DNA from: Xiphophorus maculatus
Taxonomy: Eukaryota > Chordata > Actinopteri > Cyprinodontiformes > Poeciliidae
DNA: 64,000 nt
NCBI RefSeq assembly: GCF_002775205.1
Contig: NC_036461.1
Coordinates: forward strand, 12,623,015-12,687,014
Direction of reading: 5' to 3'
Shown here: positions 19,301 to 31,335 of the stretch, piece after piece
How positions within the stretch are numbered: position 1 is the first letter of the stretch
Layout of the letters: every line of letters begins with the position of its first letter
Notes under the pieces: model-generated
Databases searched by the model: none
Told to the model about the DNA's origin: nothing
What the model saw: only the letters and a program-made list of their open reading frames with translations
Position numbers and translations under genes: made by a program

Positions 19301-22300
19301 GTACAGACCAAAAGTTTGGACACACCTTCTCATTGAATTCAATTAGAAAGTGTGTCCAAACTTTTGGTCTGTACTGTATATACAGTATATATAGGTGTGT
19401 GTGTGTTTTTAGCAAAGAATGTTGATCATACCTTTCAGATCTTTTGATAGGCTTGAAATAAAGTATTTTCATACTGTATGGAAATTAGAAATACAACACT
19501 AGTTAAAAGGAAAGGGAAGTAAGATGCATAAAAGTAGTCTATGTACTGACCCATTCAAACTTGCAGACTGGAGCATGAGCTGTTGCTTTGCATATTTGAT
19601 TATGTATAGTGTTATAGGGAAAAGCAAGATGTAGCAGATTACCTGGGAGGCAAATCTTTGGCACATCAGTTTGGCCTCTGTCTGTTCAGCAGGGCTGATA
19701 AAACCAGAGTTTCTGTGGCATTAATTGGCACACTAGCACTGGAATTAAGGACTGGTAGCTGTAAAGGTGAAACATTTATCTCCTGTTTTACCTTTATGTT
19801 CCCTTCATTTCTGCTCAGAGGGTTTTTTTAGTCTTCAGGGTCAAAGTTTCCACAAAAATGCATTGGTTTTCATGGACTAATCCAGGACAGTAGTCAGACA
19901 ACTGACTGGAAGGTTCTGAGTTTTCCACAGTGACGGCAGCCTGAGTCAGAGCCACACTAAAGATGTGTTGGTGTTCCCATATTCCAGCTGAAAATGACTC
20001 CTGTGTACACTCATTTTTCTGACTGCGGTCAGGACTCATTACCCACCCAGTCCAGTCTGAGTCATTCACTCATAAGGCCAAACCTCACCTTTTTACCATT
20101 AAAGAATTTGTTTAGCTTTTTTTTTTTTTTTTTTTGTCTTTAATGCCTTGAAAAAGTAGGCATAGTCCTTTAAACTTTTTCAGATTTTCTTACACTGTAA
20201 TCAGAAACTTCTATGTATTTCAGTTTTATGATAAGTCAGTGAAAATTAGAATGTTATTGTAATGTGGAACAATTTTTGGGTAACAAATCTAAAGTGTATT
20301 TAGCTTTCTGAATTAAAATAATTCAAAACAAAATATCTACAGCACAGCTGGGAGAATCTAACACACAGGAGCAGCATAGTGATCTTAACATGCACTACTT
20401 TATGTAGATGTATCATATCAAATCTCAGCTTCACAAAGTATGAACACATTCAAAGAGGTGTGCATAATTTTGCAAGGTGCTGAATGATTAAAAAAATATG
20501 GCCCATGAGTAATTATTACACTTTAGTTTTTTCTATCTATAAAGTGAACAAAATTCCAGTACAAGCTCTGTAATTATGTCAGAGTTGTTCATTTCATATG
20601 TAGTCAGGGTTTATTTTAGTCACCCACCAACTCTGGAGACTTTTCCAGAAAGCCTCAAGAGGCGTTGCCCTTCAGGTTTACATGGCTGCATTCCTACTGT
20701 GTGAAAGCATCAGGAGGGGAAGCTGTGGCGCTCGTTACATCGTCAATTCCTTAGTTCCTTATTCGGTCAAGTGTGGCTTGAACCTTCAGAGCAGTCCAAC
20801 CAATTTAGAAAAAGAAGTGTGTCAGGGAGGGGAGCCGCACGGGCTGCCACGTTACTAAAATTAGCTTTCCATACCAGAGGCTGAGCGGACTGTGCCCTGC
20901 ATGAACAGAATTCATTATTGTAGCATATTGTCACGTCACCGTTATAGAAACGGAATGTCGAGCTTGTATTTTATCCTTGTAAAATGTTATGGGCTTGGAC
21001 TTGGTGCCTGGGAGTGCATACCCAGCCACATCCTGAGTACTTTTGTTTGGCCTCAATGTCCGGGTCATCATCTCCTAGATACGTCACACTCACACCCTCC
21101 ACTGTAACGATGTGTGTGTTTGGAATCTGTTGATTTTTCTTTCTGCTGTTTGCAAAAGTCAGCTGATTCTTACTTCCTGTTTCAGATATTATTTACATTT
21201 TTTTCCAAAGTTAAAAATGTGTACAGCTGCTGGAAATTTCTACTACTGGGGAATACAAATGAGTACAGTTGTGACTAGTAAATATTTCTACATGCTTTAA
21301 GAAATCAATTGAATTAATTGGAAATAGGACTGAAATGATTACCGTAATTGTGTTGAATTGATTATTGAAAAAATCAGCCAAGTAATCGATTAATCATTAA
21401 CTGGAGCATACAGACTGAAAAAGCCAATTTGCTTAAAAAAACACACACAGCAATAGTTAAGGCAAAACTGTTCAAAAAACATATACATTTAAGAAAAAAA
21501 AAATCATTTAACTATCTCTTAACTTCTGTGAACTCCTCGAGTGGCATCGTTTTAGCCTTACCCAGTTCAAATTGTGTGAAAAATCTTCTATTAAGCACCT
21601 ATAGCTATCAATTATTTATTGGTTAATCCAAAACATAATCAACAGATCAGATCTATTGATGTCAAGTCCAACAGAAAGGGCTGAGCGTTTCACATATTGA
21701 TGTTAGTATTTTGTTAACTGCAGAAGTGTACACTAAATGAATGCTGTTAATGCATTTTAGGCAATCAAATGCTCATTTAAAGTAGCAATGTACTGTATGT
21801 ATTCATTTACATGTTTAATGCATTTCTAATATTGCATAACAAATAAAAAAATCAGCATAATATGCTAAGGTTTTTTTTTTCTTTTTCCGAATAATCATCC
21901 TAGCAGCCCTATTTGGAAAAGCTACACCTTTGCCAATTCATGTGCTTTGCCTTTTATGGGTACATAACTTGTTCATGTGCATGAGTTTTATTTGTGTTTT
22001 TTTTCCCCTTCCTCTTACTAAAATATGATCTAAAACTTGACAAACAAGCCATGCTTTGTGCTGGTGTGTTACAGAAGCCTCTCCAGAAACCTTCTCCTAA
22101 ATGTCAAACTCTGGAAAGTGTTAGTAGGACGAAGGCGGCACTGTTTACAAGGCTTCCCAAACCTCTTCTGGGTTATGAATTTTCTAACCCTAACCTTTTA
22201 ATGGCAATACTGAGGACAATATCATTCTGCTGTTCTGTACAGTAAAACGCTTCTCTCCCAGCATTACCTCCTAAAATAAGGAAGGCATCCTGGTTGGGGG

Positions 22301-25300
22301 GGTGTAACAGGACATTTCTGGAATAGTTTCTCCCTTCTTTCCAAATGCCCAACCCCCCCTCCCCCCAACTCCACAGAGGGGCCCAGGATGAGGGGAGAAG
22401 GGATTAAAAGGGAAGAGGAGGAGAAAGAAGAGGGCTGTAAGTCAAAGAGCACATTGCTCGTAGAGCTTGCTATCTAACCTCTTCCTTTCATTCCCACTTA
22501 AAGCATCCATTACCTCTCATACTCCTTCATGTTTATCAAAACATTTGATCCTTAATTTCCTCCTGGCTTCCTGTAACGTCTATGGCTCTCGTCATGCTGC
22601 TGATCTCTCCTGGCAGAGAGCTGCTGTCTGCCACTGCTCTGAGAACAAGGAAGAAAACGGTGCCATTTCTTTCTCAGGCCTACTGTGCCCTCTTTCTTGA
22701 TCACAGTGCCTTATATGAACTATTTTAAAGCTGCTCTGTATCTTGAATTACAGTAAACCCTCTTTTGATTTACAAATGCCATTTTGTCATGTGCTTTGCA
22801 TTTTATCACTGCTGACAGAGAGCGTGCTTCAGACAGTTCACCTGCGTAATTCTTCCTCTGCATGGTGGAAGCTCTTCTTTCCATGTCATATGTTCCAGCC
22901 ATTGCTATGGGAACGGTTGCTGTGTCGCGTTTCCACCCTTGATCTAGACCTGAATGCTTCTCTGTATGCGCTGCGCTGGGAGATAATCATCCGGCTGATG
23001 TCCTTCTGATCCAGGTCTGACTGCCCCGAGGCCGCAGCTTTATTCTGGAGCTGATCATAACACACGCTTGAGGGGAATTTCATTTACCAAATAATGGCTG
23101 TGGGATTTAATCCCAGCGTTTCAGATATTGAATTCAAAAAGGGAAAGGGAGAGGACAGCCGCTGTACAATGGGAGCCAGCAGACAGATCAAACAGAGCCA
23201 TCCCACAGGGCGTCACACAGAGGACAACAGCAGCAAGTCTGTCCACATGAGCAAAAAAATGCTGGGTTTGGTTGGAACAAAGTCCTCTATTGTCCACAGA
23301 TCAGACCTGCATCTCTGATAGGAAAGTGTTTATCCAAGATGCCAACTGATTTTAATCAGTCACAATACTTGCTCCAAATCTGTCCTATAGTAACTATGAG
23401 TCTTATGTTTCGACCCACTTTGCATGATCTTTGCCGTTTCTTAAAGACGTGAAACAGCCTAAAGGAGAACTGCAGGGAGAGCAATGCAGAGTTCTGCAGC
23501 TCTACCGTAATGAATATATTCCAGGGCATCAGCATTCAAATGACCTCAGCTTGTGCTCTGCAGAACTGATGGACAGAGTTACAGAACTGCTTTACATGCA
23601 CAAACACACCCACCGGCCCGCAAAATAAATTTGGAACTTTCACCTTTGTGTTGTTCAACTTTGAAAATAGGACGTTGTTCATTTTATTCAATTTAAATAA
23701 GACATTTTCTAAATTGGTTAAAGAAAAGAGTGAAGGCATGTTGTACTTGGTTCTGCAGGATTTACTTTATCAGTTTGGCCTGATTTGGAGTTGTTGGGGC
23801 TGTGGCTCAGCTGAGACGTTCAGGAAGATCAGGTTGCTTTTATAGCACTCCCAGCTTGTCACCATTGTTGAGTCTGGCGCCTTATGTTCCTCTCCACAAT
23901 GATTCCTGTGGTGTTTAAATCAGAGAAATTTTCTTGTCGAACAAGAACAGTGATGAGATGATCATTAAACCAGGTGTTGGTACATTCAGCAGTGCGAGTC
24001 CTGCTGTAAAAGGAAATCTGCTTTTGTGTTGTGGATACAGAAAAGTTTCAAAGTGCTTATTAAGACTCCCCTTCCTTGATTTCCAAGGGAAATGCACAAT
24101 TTATATTCATCTGAATAGAGTTTGAACCGCCAAGCAAGAACTGGATCCTTTTTCTCCTCAGATCATGTAAGACAGTTCTGATGAAGCCTCTGGTCCAGGT
24201 GTGGCTTTACATGTGACCGGTCTAGCCCATGTCCAACATAAAACTCTGTGCTCTCTTGAAGAACTGACTACTAAGTGCATGTTTTCCCACCACTTTTCTT
24301 CCTTCCACTTAACTTTCCATTGACATGCTTCAATACGGCACTCTGAAAAGAGCAATGATGGTCTGTTGCTTACCCTCCTTGTAGAGAGTCATCAGACTTC
24401 CTTGTGAATATTTAGGCTCACATTCCTGTATTAAAAACCTTTTTCAGATTAGATTTTTTATTTATTTTTTTTATTTGTCTCTTTGTGACTGGCTAGCTTT
24501 GATTTTTTTTCAAGCCCCTGGTTTGTTTTGATCCCGTCGTTAAACAGTATTCATCAGACTGGAAGAGTTTGTTTCAATTAATCATCCTGCTCAGCTTGTT
24601 TGTGCAGACATACTTAAGAAAAAAGAAAAGTCTTATTCTTAAGTTTCTCGTTACTCTGAAGTGTTTTTGCAGATTGATGAAGAGGAAAATGTGCTGAAGT
24701 CTTTAGGACTTAAGAGTTAGTGTCCACGGTTTCATTCCTACTTATCTTTTTTGAGGCGGAGAGTCTGAAAGAATCATTGTCTGAAACAGACCCTCACTTG
24801 GGGAGTGAAGTGAAAAGCTGTGAACTTTGAAAAGGTTGTGTAACAGAGATATGGTCTCTACTTGTTGTATTATTGCAGCCTTAAAATGCAAGCCAAGTGC
24901 ATTCAGAGATGTTTAGATCTTAACTGTTAGGATTTCCATGGTTCTAGCGATTAAATCTGTTTTGGTTTTTTTGTTCTTTTACCCATTTTGTCCTCTTCCT
25001 TCTAAAGAAAGGTACGTGAAGTTGTTTGGTTATTCTTCTGCTTTTCTAACTCTCATTCTGTTTGTTGAAGGCGGGAAGCGACGGCGAGAGCATCGGAAAC
25101 TGCCCTTTCTCTCAGAGGCTCTTCATGATACTCTGGCTTAAAGGAGTCGTCTTTAACGTCACCACAGTGGATCTGAAAAGGTGAGGCCTGCTTGTTTTTA
25201 AACTTTGCTTAATTTCAGACAAAATGCGTTCTTCCATCTTTTTGATTTCTTCCTGGGTGGAGCTGTGCTGCAGCTGTTTGATCCAGCTCCACCCTTTAAC

Positions 25301-28300
25301 ACGCTCGCTGCTTCCTCACTCCTTGTTTGGTTTTCCCATGACCCCTTCCCAAACTGTAGAAAATAAGAGAAAAATAAACATATAGGCTCTAGAGAAGCTA
25401 TTTAAAGCTCATTGACTCGACTTCCTTCCTGTTTGGTGTGGAACATGTTTTCCAACCACTTGGATAAGAAAACTGTGATCTTCTGAATTTTTCTTTAGTT
25501 TTGCCTCCCAGGTTCAGGAACATGTACTTTTTCCAGGGTCCCGATTATCTTCACTTCCGTCCAGGATTAAGATGGATGATTTGTTTTCTACGTATTTTTG
25601 CCCCTTTGTTTTGAAACATTGTTTGCTTATATGACAATAGAAATATGATTGGGCTTCCCCCTAAAAAAAAAAAAACAATGTATCTTTGAGTCACATTCCT
25701 CTTGGTTCCTAAGCAAATCTATCAATTTTTTTCCATCCATTCCTGTATCTATTTGTCTGTTCAGATTGTTAATTAATTCCTCCATCTTTCCATCAATTTA
25801 TTCTTCCATTCATCCATCATTTTATCATTCATATAATTTAACTCAAAAGTTCGACCAAAATCTCTGGAATTTGAATCTCAAAAAGTGTACTGGAAGTTAA
25901 AGCCATGCCTATTTGGCTAGTTGTCAGGCTTTACTCGCATGCCTGCACATTCACAATTAGTTCAAAGGTTTAGATATATTTGCATATATTTCCCTTTGTG
26001 ACTCCTGCAGGGATGCTATAAAATACAGCAAGGTAAAGCAGTGGATGTTGCTCACTATTTTTTTTTACGATTTCCCCTTTCATCCAGTTGTAATTCTTTC
26101 TTGTTGCTATATTTTTGTTTTTAGAATGAATAACTCATAGATATGCCTTTCTCTTTGTCATTTGGAGCCTTTTGAGCTAACATGAAATGCATGTTTTTGT
26201 TTATGGTGGTTTTACTGTAGAATTTAACCAGTAGTGGAGGCCATGTTGAACTTGTTTAACTGGAAAAACATGTTTTGCATTTATTAATAACAATTCTTTG
26301 AAATTTCTTAATCTTCTGATTGGTCAACATGTTTTTACTTTCCTGGACTGTGTGGGCACCTTTTTACCCGCTCTCCAGTGATATCACTTGGGGACTGTAC
26401 CACACCCCATTAACATGCCAAAGAGTTGAGGTCATTTCCCCTTTTTTCTTTCCCTTAAATGGCTTTTCTCAAACTGCAGCCACCGTCGTCACAATGAAAA
26501 CACTGAGGATCTATGGACGTTTGTTTTTGTAGCCCAGAGCAACATCGCTGCTGTGTTTCGTGTTGCTTTTCTAGCGAGAGGATTTAACAGGCTGTTTGTG
26601 TTTGACCACTCACTTGTGTTCACACTCCTCATTCAGCACATGCTCATTTCTGTTTGTGTCTCGGCCTCATCTGCCTGCCATCTGGTACAGAATGTGCTGG
26701 CTGCGAAGGCCGCAGAATGGAGGACACACACAAGCGCACAACACTTGGTTAGAGAGACAGCAGCTGGAGCTGCAGTGGGAGAAACGCCTGGACGGCTTGG
26801 TTTAAAAAAAACAGCTTTGACTGAATCGAATGGTCTTGTTTTCACAGGAAGCCCGCAGACCTCCAGAACCTGGCTCCCGGCACACACCCGCCCTTCATCA
26901 CGTTTAATGGCGAGGTCAAAACTGATGTCAACAAGATCGAGGAGTTCCTGGAGGATGTTCTCAGCCCACCCAAGTGAGTCCTTTCTGACCCATATTATAA
27001 TGGCACACCACACCTATGCACCAAATGTAACTCATTATAGTCAAAACGCTGAGCATAAAATGGGAGTGAAGGCCTCAACTTAAGTCCTTTAAGAATTATG
27101 CCATAACGTGTATAGAAAAAGGGATTTACACCAGTGGAGTCCAAATGTTTTAGCATCAACAATAAATTAGGCTTGCAGTATGTTATTAAAACAAGTAGTT
27201 GGATTTATTTGTAGGAAATGTGAATCACTACATGTCCGAAAGGTTTTTTGAATGTTTGCCTTTTATTTAGAAAAGAGGCAACAAGTTTGCAAATTATTTT
27301 GGGCTTGATTTGAAAAACAGAAGAAAAAGTCTCTTTTTCAGCAATAAGAACGAAGTTTGGGTCACTATTTATTTGAGAGTTCTCACTGCATTAAGTTTAA
27401 TGAATGAATTGAAAGCACATTTTGGTGTACCAGTCTGTTTTTGAGTAAAAGCCCCTGGATAGATTTCATGTGATACACAAACACAAAATAGCCCATAATT
27501 GTGAAATAAAAATAAAACTATACATGCTTTAAAACATAATTTACTAGTAAAATCACAACTTCCCTGAGTCCATATATATATCAGCTTTTTTTTTTTAGAC
27601 AGACGTGTTTGACCATTCTTCTTTGCAATAAAAGAACCTCAGTCAGTTGTATGAAGTGTGTGTGGGTGTGTTTGACCAGTGTTTCTCAAGTCTGGTCACT
27701 GATTCTCTAGTGCAGCGTTTCCCAATTCCGGTCCTCAGGCCTCCCTGCCCTGCATGTTTTAGGTGTTTCCCTTCTGCTACACACCTGGTTTGAATATATG
27801 GGTGATCAACAGGTTTCAGCAGCACTTGATGGTCATGCAATCATTTGAATCAGCTGCTCTGGAATAGAGGCACATCTAAAACATGCAGAGCAGGGGGGCC
27901 TGAGGACCGGAATTGGGAAACGCTGCTCTAGTGGATCTAAGTTTAGATTTCAAGGGAACCATTTCAACACATGGATCTGCTTTAATCTACATCGTTATGT
28001 CTTTTGATCTGGTTGCATGTTGAGGTTTGTCTTGTGTGATAAACCTACATTTGTCTGAAGTCTCTCTCTGCTTTTCTCCTGAGAAAGACAGCTGCATCCA
28101 TCTGGCCTGTTAACATTAAAGAAAAGCATAAACCACCTTAATTTCACCAGGATGATGCGCAGTTAGTTTTATACTCTACCTGGGTACATTACTTTTAGAC
28201 TATAAATTACATTGCCTTACTCATGATTTTAGGTATTTTTGGGCAACTGAAGATTGCTTCTTTGCTATGTCTGTTGTGATTGATATGACAAAAATATTCT

Positions 28301-29910
28301 TCTTTCTCCTTTGTTAAAGCACAGACTTTGTTTTATATGCTGTTTCTTTTAGATACATCAAGCTTGGTGCCAAACACCCCGAGTCTAACACAGCCGGCAT
28401 GGACATCTTCGCCAAGTTTTCTGCCTACATCAAGAATTCCAAGCCAGATGCAAACGAGGGTAAATGACCTGTATTTGTCTTTCACACTCGCATTCTCACA
28501 CCGGTGTGTAAGATTAACTGCATCATGGATACCTTTCAGCTGTGAAGGGAGTGCTGTCTGGTCGCTAGGCAACCTTTGTAGCCCTGCCCTGATTGGCGGA
28601 TTCTGCCCTGATTCAGGAACACAGCTCTTTTGTTCTGCTGCCGCCTCTTGTGTCGCCCCTCATCTCACCTGGAGCTTTCCAGAAAAAACCTCTTAATGTG
28701 GAGGAGCAGCCAGTGCTCACAGTCTGCTCCTCCCTGTTATTCTACCTTAACCCTGCAAAGTAAAGCATCTCTCAGTGAGTCTACAGATTAGAATATCAAG
28801 TCTTTTAGAGGTTGCTTAATCTAGGTTAGGTTTCTTGTTACAGATCTTTATGGAGAAGTCCATATCTTGCTTCAGCTCCCTGTGCTCCACCTTGGGAAAA
28901 TATTGATCCATAGTGAGTTTAGACGAGGGCCACGAGGGTTGTGTCAACAGTGAGAGGCTGAATCTCATAGTTCACTGATAAGCGCTCTAAAACATAGCAG
29001 CTGTTGAACCCCTGAAGCTTTCTTTCCCTCAAATTCATAAAATTTTTTCTAACCATAAAATCTCTTAAACAATCACAGATGATAAAGTGTGTTTTGTGTA
29101 GAATTTGCCTTCCATCCTAACGGAATGCAGAATATTGCTAAAAGAAATTTCTAATCAAAAATACATATGACAAAAACAATTTTTTAGTTAGTGTACATGT
29201 TGTATGTTACTTGATAAATGCTGCCCTCGTGTGGTTGAAAAGCATACAGCCTAAGCAGCTGCAGTGAAATGATCTCCGTTTTCTGTCACTGTGTTCAGCT
29301 CTGGAGCGTGGGCTGCTAAAGACGTTGCAGAAGCTGGATGACTACCTTCGCTCCCCGCTACCCGACGAGATCGACCACAACAGCATCGAGGACATCAAGT
29401 TCTCCAGCCGCAAGTTCCTGGATGGGGAAGAAATGACCCTGGCGGACTGCAACCTGCTGCCCAAACTGCACATAGTTAAGGTAAACATTGATGGTTTAAG
29501 CAAGTTTGAGTCATATTAGATTAATTTTACTGAACCTGATTAAACCCCTCAGGAGTAAGATGGATTTTTTCTCACTCAGCAGTATGTATCATAACTTTTA
29601 AGTTTAAACAGACTGTGATGAAGGGTTTTTAGAGGATATGAAGACTGAAAATACCCCTAGACATTTGCATCTTCATCTCAGTTGCCTGCAGATCTTTGTC
29701 GCATGCTGCAGGTTATTCAAGAGAACTTCGAACTTTCTCTTTTAGGTTGTGACTAAGAAGTACCGAGGCTTTGACATTCCCAAAGAGATGACGTCCATCT
29801 GGAAGTACCTGAATAACGCCTACACACGTGAAGAGTTCACCAACACCTGCCCCAGTGACAAGGAGATAGAGATCGCCTATGGAGATGTAGCCAAGAGGCT
29901 GGTCAAATAA
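14164..29910 (+). CDS. clic4: CLIC4, chloride intracellular channel protein 4 (6 coding exons)
   Basis: Soluble GST-omega-like protein that can associate with membranes. In mammals CLIC4 acts in vacuole and lumen formation, actin and endosomal traffic, redox and TGF-beta signalling. Exons: 14164-14232, 25071-25180, 26848-26973, 28353-28459, 29299-29480, 29746-29910. They join in frame to 252 aa (human 253), with intron phases 0, 2, 2, 1, 0 as in vertebrate CLIC genes. An N-terminal thioredoxin-like domain (about 15-100) carries the glutaredoxin-type motif G-N-C34-P-F-S and the putative membrane helix about 34-58. An all-alpha C-domain follows, with [33 protein letters not shown] and [14 protein letters not shown]. 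The basic KKYR near 202-205 matches the nuclear localisation signal reported for CLIC4. Conservation and synteny favour CLIC4 over other paralogues. Confidence 0.97.
15310..15490. mobile_element. Possible non-LTR retroelement fragment
   Basis: The segment contains CCAGTTCCTTCTGGGGGAT followed by GGCATTCCCAGCTCAGA and, 60 bases on, AAACCTCCAAAGGGAG. These resemble a reverse-transcriptase-end segment common in fish LINE copies (CTGGGGGATCCCGAGGCGTTCCCAGGCCAG type). Heavily diverged, with no usable reading frame. Assignment is from memory of the motif. Confidence 0.4.
19227..19292. repeat. (TA)33 microsatellite
   Basis: 66 bases of uninterrupted TA in CLIC4 intron 1, abutting a short CA run and then an 80-bp palindromic element. 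Confidence 0.97.
19298..19377. repeat. 80-bp palindromic MITE-like element
   Basis: The left arm (ACAGTACAGACCAAAAGTTT...) and the right arm ending ACTTTTGGTCTGTACTGT are inverted copies. The whole unit is centred on GAATTC at 19335-19340, with one mismatched pair beyond the first 27-28 bases and another nearer the centre. This sequence type is widespread in teleost genomes. It lies between TA-rich flanks (a TATATACAGTATATATA tract follows), fitting preference for TA-rich targets. Confidence 0.85.
20145..20485. mobile_element. Tc1-type relic in CLIC4 intron 1
   Basis: The left end contains GCCTTGAAAAAGTAGGCATA and CTTTAAACTTTTTCAGATTT; the right end contains TGCATAATTTTGCAAGGTGC. Together they form the degraded terminal inverted repeats of a common fish Tc1 family with most of the interior deleted. 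No transposase remains. Confidence 0.6.
21340..21910. repeat. Dispersed repeat with AATCGATTAAT-type motif
   Basis: The stretch around 21350-21410 has repeated GATT/AATC words (AGTAATCGATTAATCATTAA) known from a common fish interspersed repeat, and ends near CCTAGCAGCCCTA. I recognise the type but not the family, and the borders are approximate. Confidence 0.35.
25071..25180 (+). CDS. clic4: CLIC4 coding exon 2 (redox motif and membrane helix)
   Basis: Residues 24-60, [18 protein letters not shown] and the hydrophobic [18 protein letters not shown]. The catalytic-type cysteine is Cys34 (Cys35 in human). The exon is 110 nt, the usual size for exon 2 of the CLIC family. Confidence 0.97.
25181..26847 (+). 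other. clic4: CLIC4 intron 2
   Basis: 1.67 kb. Holds short CCATC/TTCAT-rich simple sequence around 25730-25830 and otherwise nothing recognisable. The 176-codon open frame at 26553-27083 overlaps exon 3 out of frame and is a shadow. Confidence 0.55.
26848..26973 (+). CDS. clic4: CLIC4 coding exon 3
   Basis: Residues 60-102, [20 protein letters not shown] then [18 protein letters not shown]. Completes the thioredoxin-like domain, including the cis-proline segment (HPPF). Confidence 0.96.
27440..27560. mobile_element. Tc1-type fragment in CLIC4 intron 3
   Basis: TTCATGTGATACACAAACAC and CCCATAATTGTGAAATAAAA match, with substitutions, the untranslated segment that follows the terminal repeat in a large fish Tc1 family. 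Only about 120 bases remain recognisable. Confidence 0.55.
27713..27925. mobile_element. hAT-type MITE with 8-bp target duplication
   Basis: The element is 213 bp, begins CAGCGTTTCCCAATTCCGGT and ends with its complement (ACCGGAATTGGGAAACGCTG). The inverted repeats run for about 54 bases with only a few mismatches. The flanking 8 bases CTCTAGTG occur at 27705-27712 and again at 27926-27933, the 8-bp target-site duplication of hAT elements. It has no coding capacity, so it would have been moved in trans. The near-identity of the ends suggests a fairly recent insertion. Confidence 0.93.
28353..28459 (+). CDS. clic4: CLIC4 coding exon 4
   Basis: Residues 102-138, [20 protein letters not shown] then [15 protein letters not shown]. 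107 nt, as in other CLIC genes. Acceptor TTTTAG, donor G|GTAAAT. Confidence 0.96.
29299..29480 (+). CDS. clic4: CLIC4 coding exon 5
   Basis: Residues 138-198, [20 protein letters not shown] then [20 protein letters not shown] and the conserved [13 protein letters not shown]. 182 nt, phases 1-0. Confidence 0.97.
29746..29910 (+). CDS. clic4: CLIC4 last coding exon
   Basis: Residues 199-252 and [23 protein letters not shown] ... [20 protein letters not shown] ... DVAKRLVK, near-identical to mammals except for a few substitutions. Confidence 0.97.
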   Translation, partial: VVTKKYRGFDIPKEMTSIWKYLNNAYTREEFTNTCPSDKEIEIAYGDVAKRLVK

Positions 29911-31335
29911 ACCTCTGTTCACGGCCCACATTCCTCACTAAAATCCCAACCCACTCCCCCGTCCTCTCTCACTGCCCCACACCTCCCACTCCTCAGCATC
30001 TGGACTGATGTGCCTCATTTATGAGAAAGAAGAAAAAAAAACTCTGGACTTCTTTTCCTTCTCTGCTCATCCTGTTGTTGTTTCCCCCTCTTGTCTTATG
30101 AAGCTCTCTCTTAGTTGAATCAGCAGAGGTCACCCTTGTTCCACATTGATCATTTAATTGCTTTTGTTCTTCACTCACTGTTGTATGTGTGACACATTAT
30201 AGCGGCGCTTATCAATGTTAAGAGTTAGATAAGTGACCTTTCAGTTGACTTTGTCTCTGCCAGGAGAAGAAATGTCACAAGCCTTTGTTTCTGGAAGATT
30301 AAATTAGATTCTTGTTTTTCTTCTTGGATTGTAACTGAAAACTTTAAGTTTTTTCTTTTCATTTTTGGCTGATTCAGAGATCTTGTGAGCAGTGTTGAAG
30401 CTTCAGTGTTTCTGCCTACAGTATTTAACAGGGTCAGACTAGAAGCTGAAAACAATACAAACCTGAATGCAGAGATGCTTTGTTAGAAAAAAAAATTGTA
30501 ACAGACTGGCAAACATGCTTTGATTTTTTTTTCCCCTTGTTTCCTCGAGTGGTTAGGGGAGAGTAGCTCAGCTCAGAATTGTAGGAAATGTCTCAGGACT
30601 AATAAACCCTGAGATTTATAAATATCCAAACACATGTAGCTCATAGTGAAGTATTCTTATTGCCTCGTTGCTGCAGTAGTTCAAAAAAGCAAAGAAACCT
30701 GTTGATTTTTTTTCTTGATGTAGGTGATGCACATTGAACCAAAAAGAAGCAGATTAACAGCTACTTCATAACGTACATGGTGAAGGAGACAATACTGCAG
30801 TCGAGCAAAACTGAAGATATTTATGAAGTAAAAAAGGAACTCGGGAGCGTTGGAATAATTAGAACCTGGTCACATTTCGCGTTCCCTCCAGGATGAAGGC
30901 AGATCTGAAGTAGCAAATGTACGCATAAATAAAGTAGCTCCGGAAAGTGCTTTAATGTGGATGAAACAAAATGCTTTTCTCCCGTTTGCCACATGTTTTT
31001 CTTATTCAGACTTTTGTTACGAAACAAATCTGATTTAAAAAGGAATTGTAAATATCGTTTTGTTTTTTCATTGCTCTGATTTCAATATGTAAATTTATTG
31101 CATATCATCAGAATTCGGAGGAAAACCAGGCCCGTTTATCGCCTGGTTTGAATTCTAAGGAAACATTTTCCAGTTGGCCTTATTAGTTTTCTCTGCAGAT
31201 GTTTAGCAGGAAGGAGTTTTTTTAGATCATTTCAAGCAACTAGAGTTTGTATAAAGAAATATCGGAGGTATTTCATGGCTTTTTTTTTTAACAATATTGA
31301 CTGAATTTAAATAAACTTCTTATTGGCGCTTAGAC
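29911..31335 (+). other. clic4: CLIC4 3'UTR
   Basis: About 1.4 kb downstream of the stop codon, AU-rich. It contains three AATAAA signals (30601-30606, 30928-30933, 31310-31315). The last is followed by a GT/T-rich stretch (TTGTGTGTTTCC), making it the likeliest distal cleavage site near 31330. Short and long 3'UTR forms are possible. Confidence 0.6.

Larger units (their letters stand above)
14233..25070 (+). other. clic4: CLIC4 intron 1
   Basis: A 10.8 kb first intron. It carries the dispersed repeats listed separately (15310-15490, 19227-19377, 20145-20485, 21340-21910). No exon of another gene is convincing; the open frames within it are short and lack codon structure. The block around 22980-23260 is less AT-rich and could hold regulatory sequence, but only cross-species alignment would show it. 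Confidence 0.5.

Noticed and set aside
19137..19472. Open frames on both strands with long Tyr-Ile repeats
   Set aside because: Produced by translating the TA microsatellite and the palindrome.
26553..27083. 176-codon plus-strand open frame
   Set aside because: Overlaps CLIC4 exon 3 in another frame; no domain, and the true exon with its splice sites explains the region.
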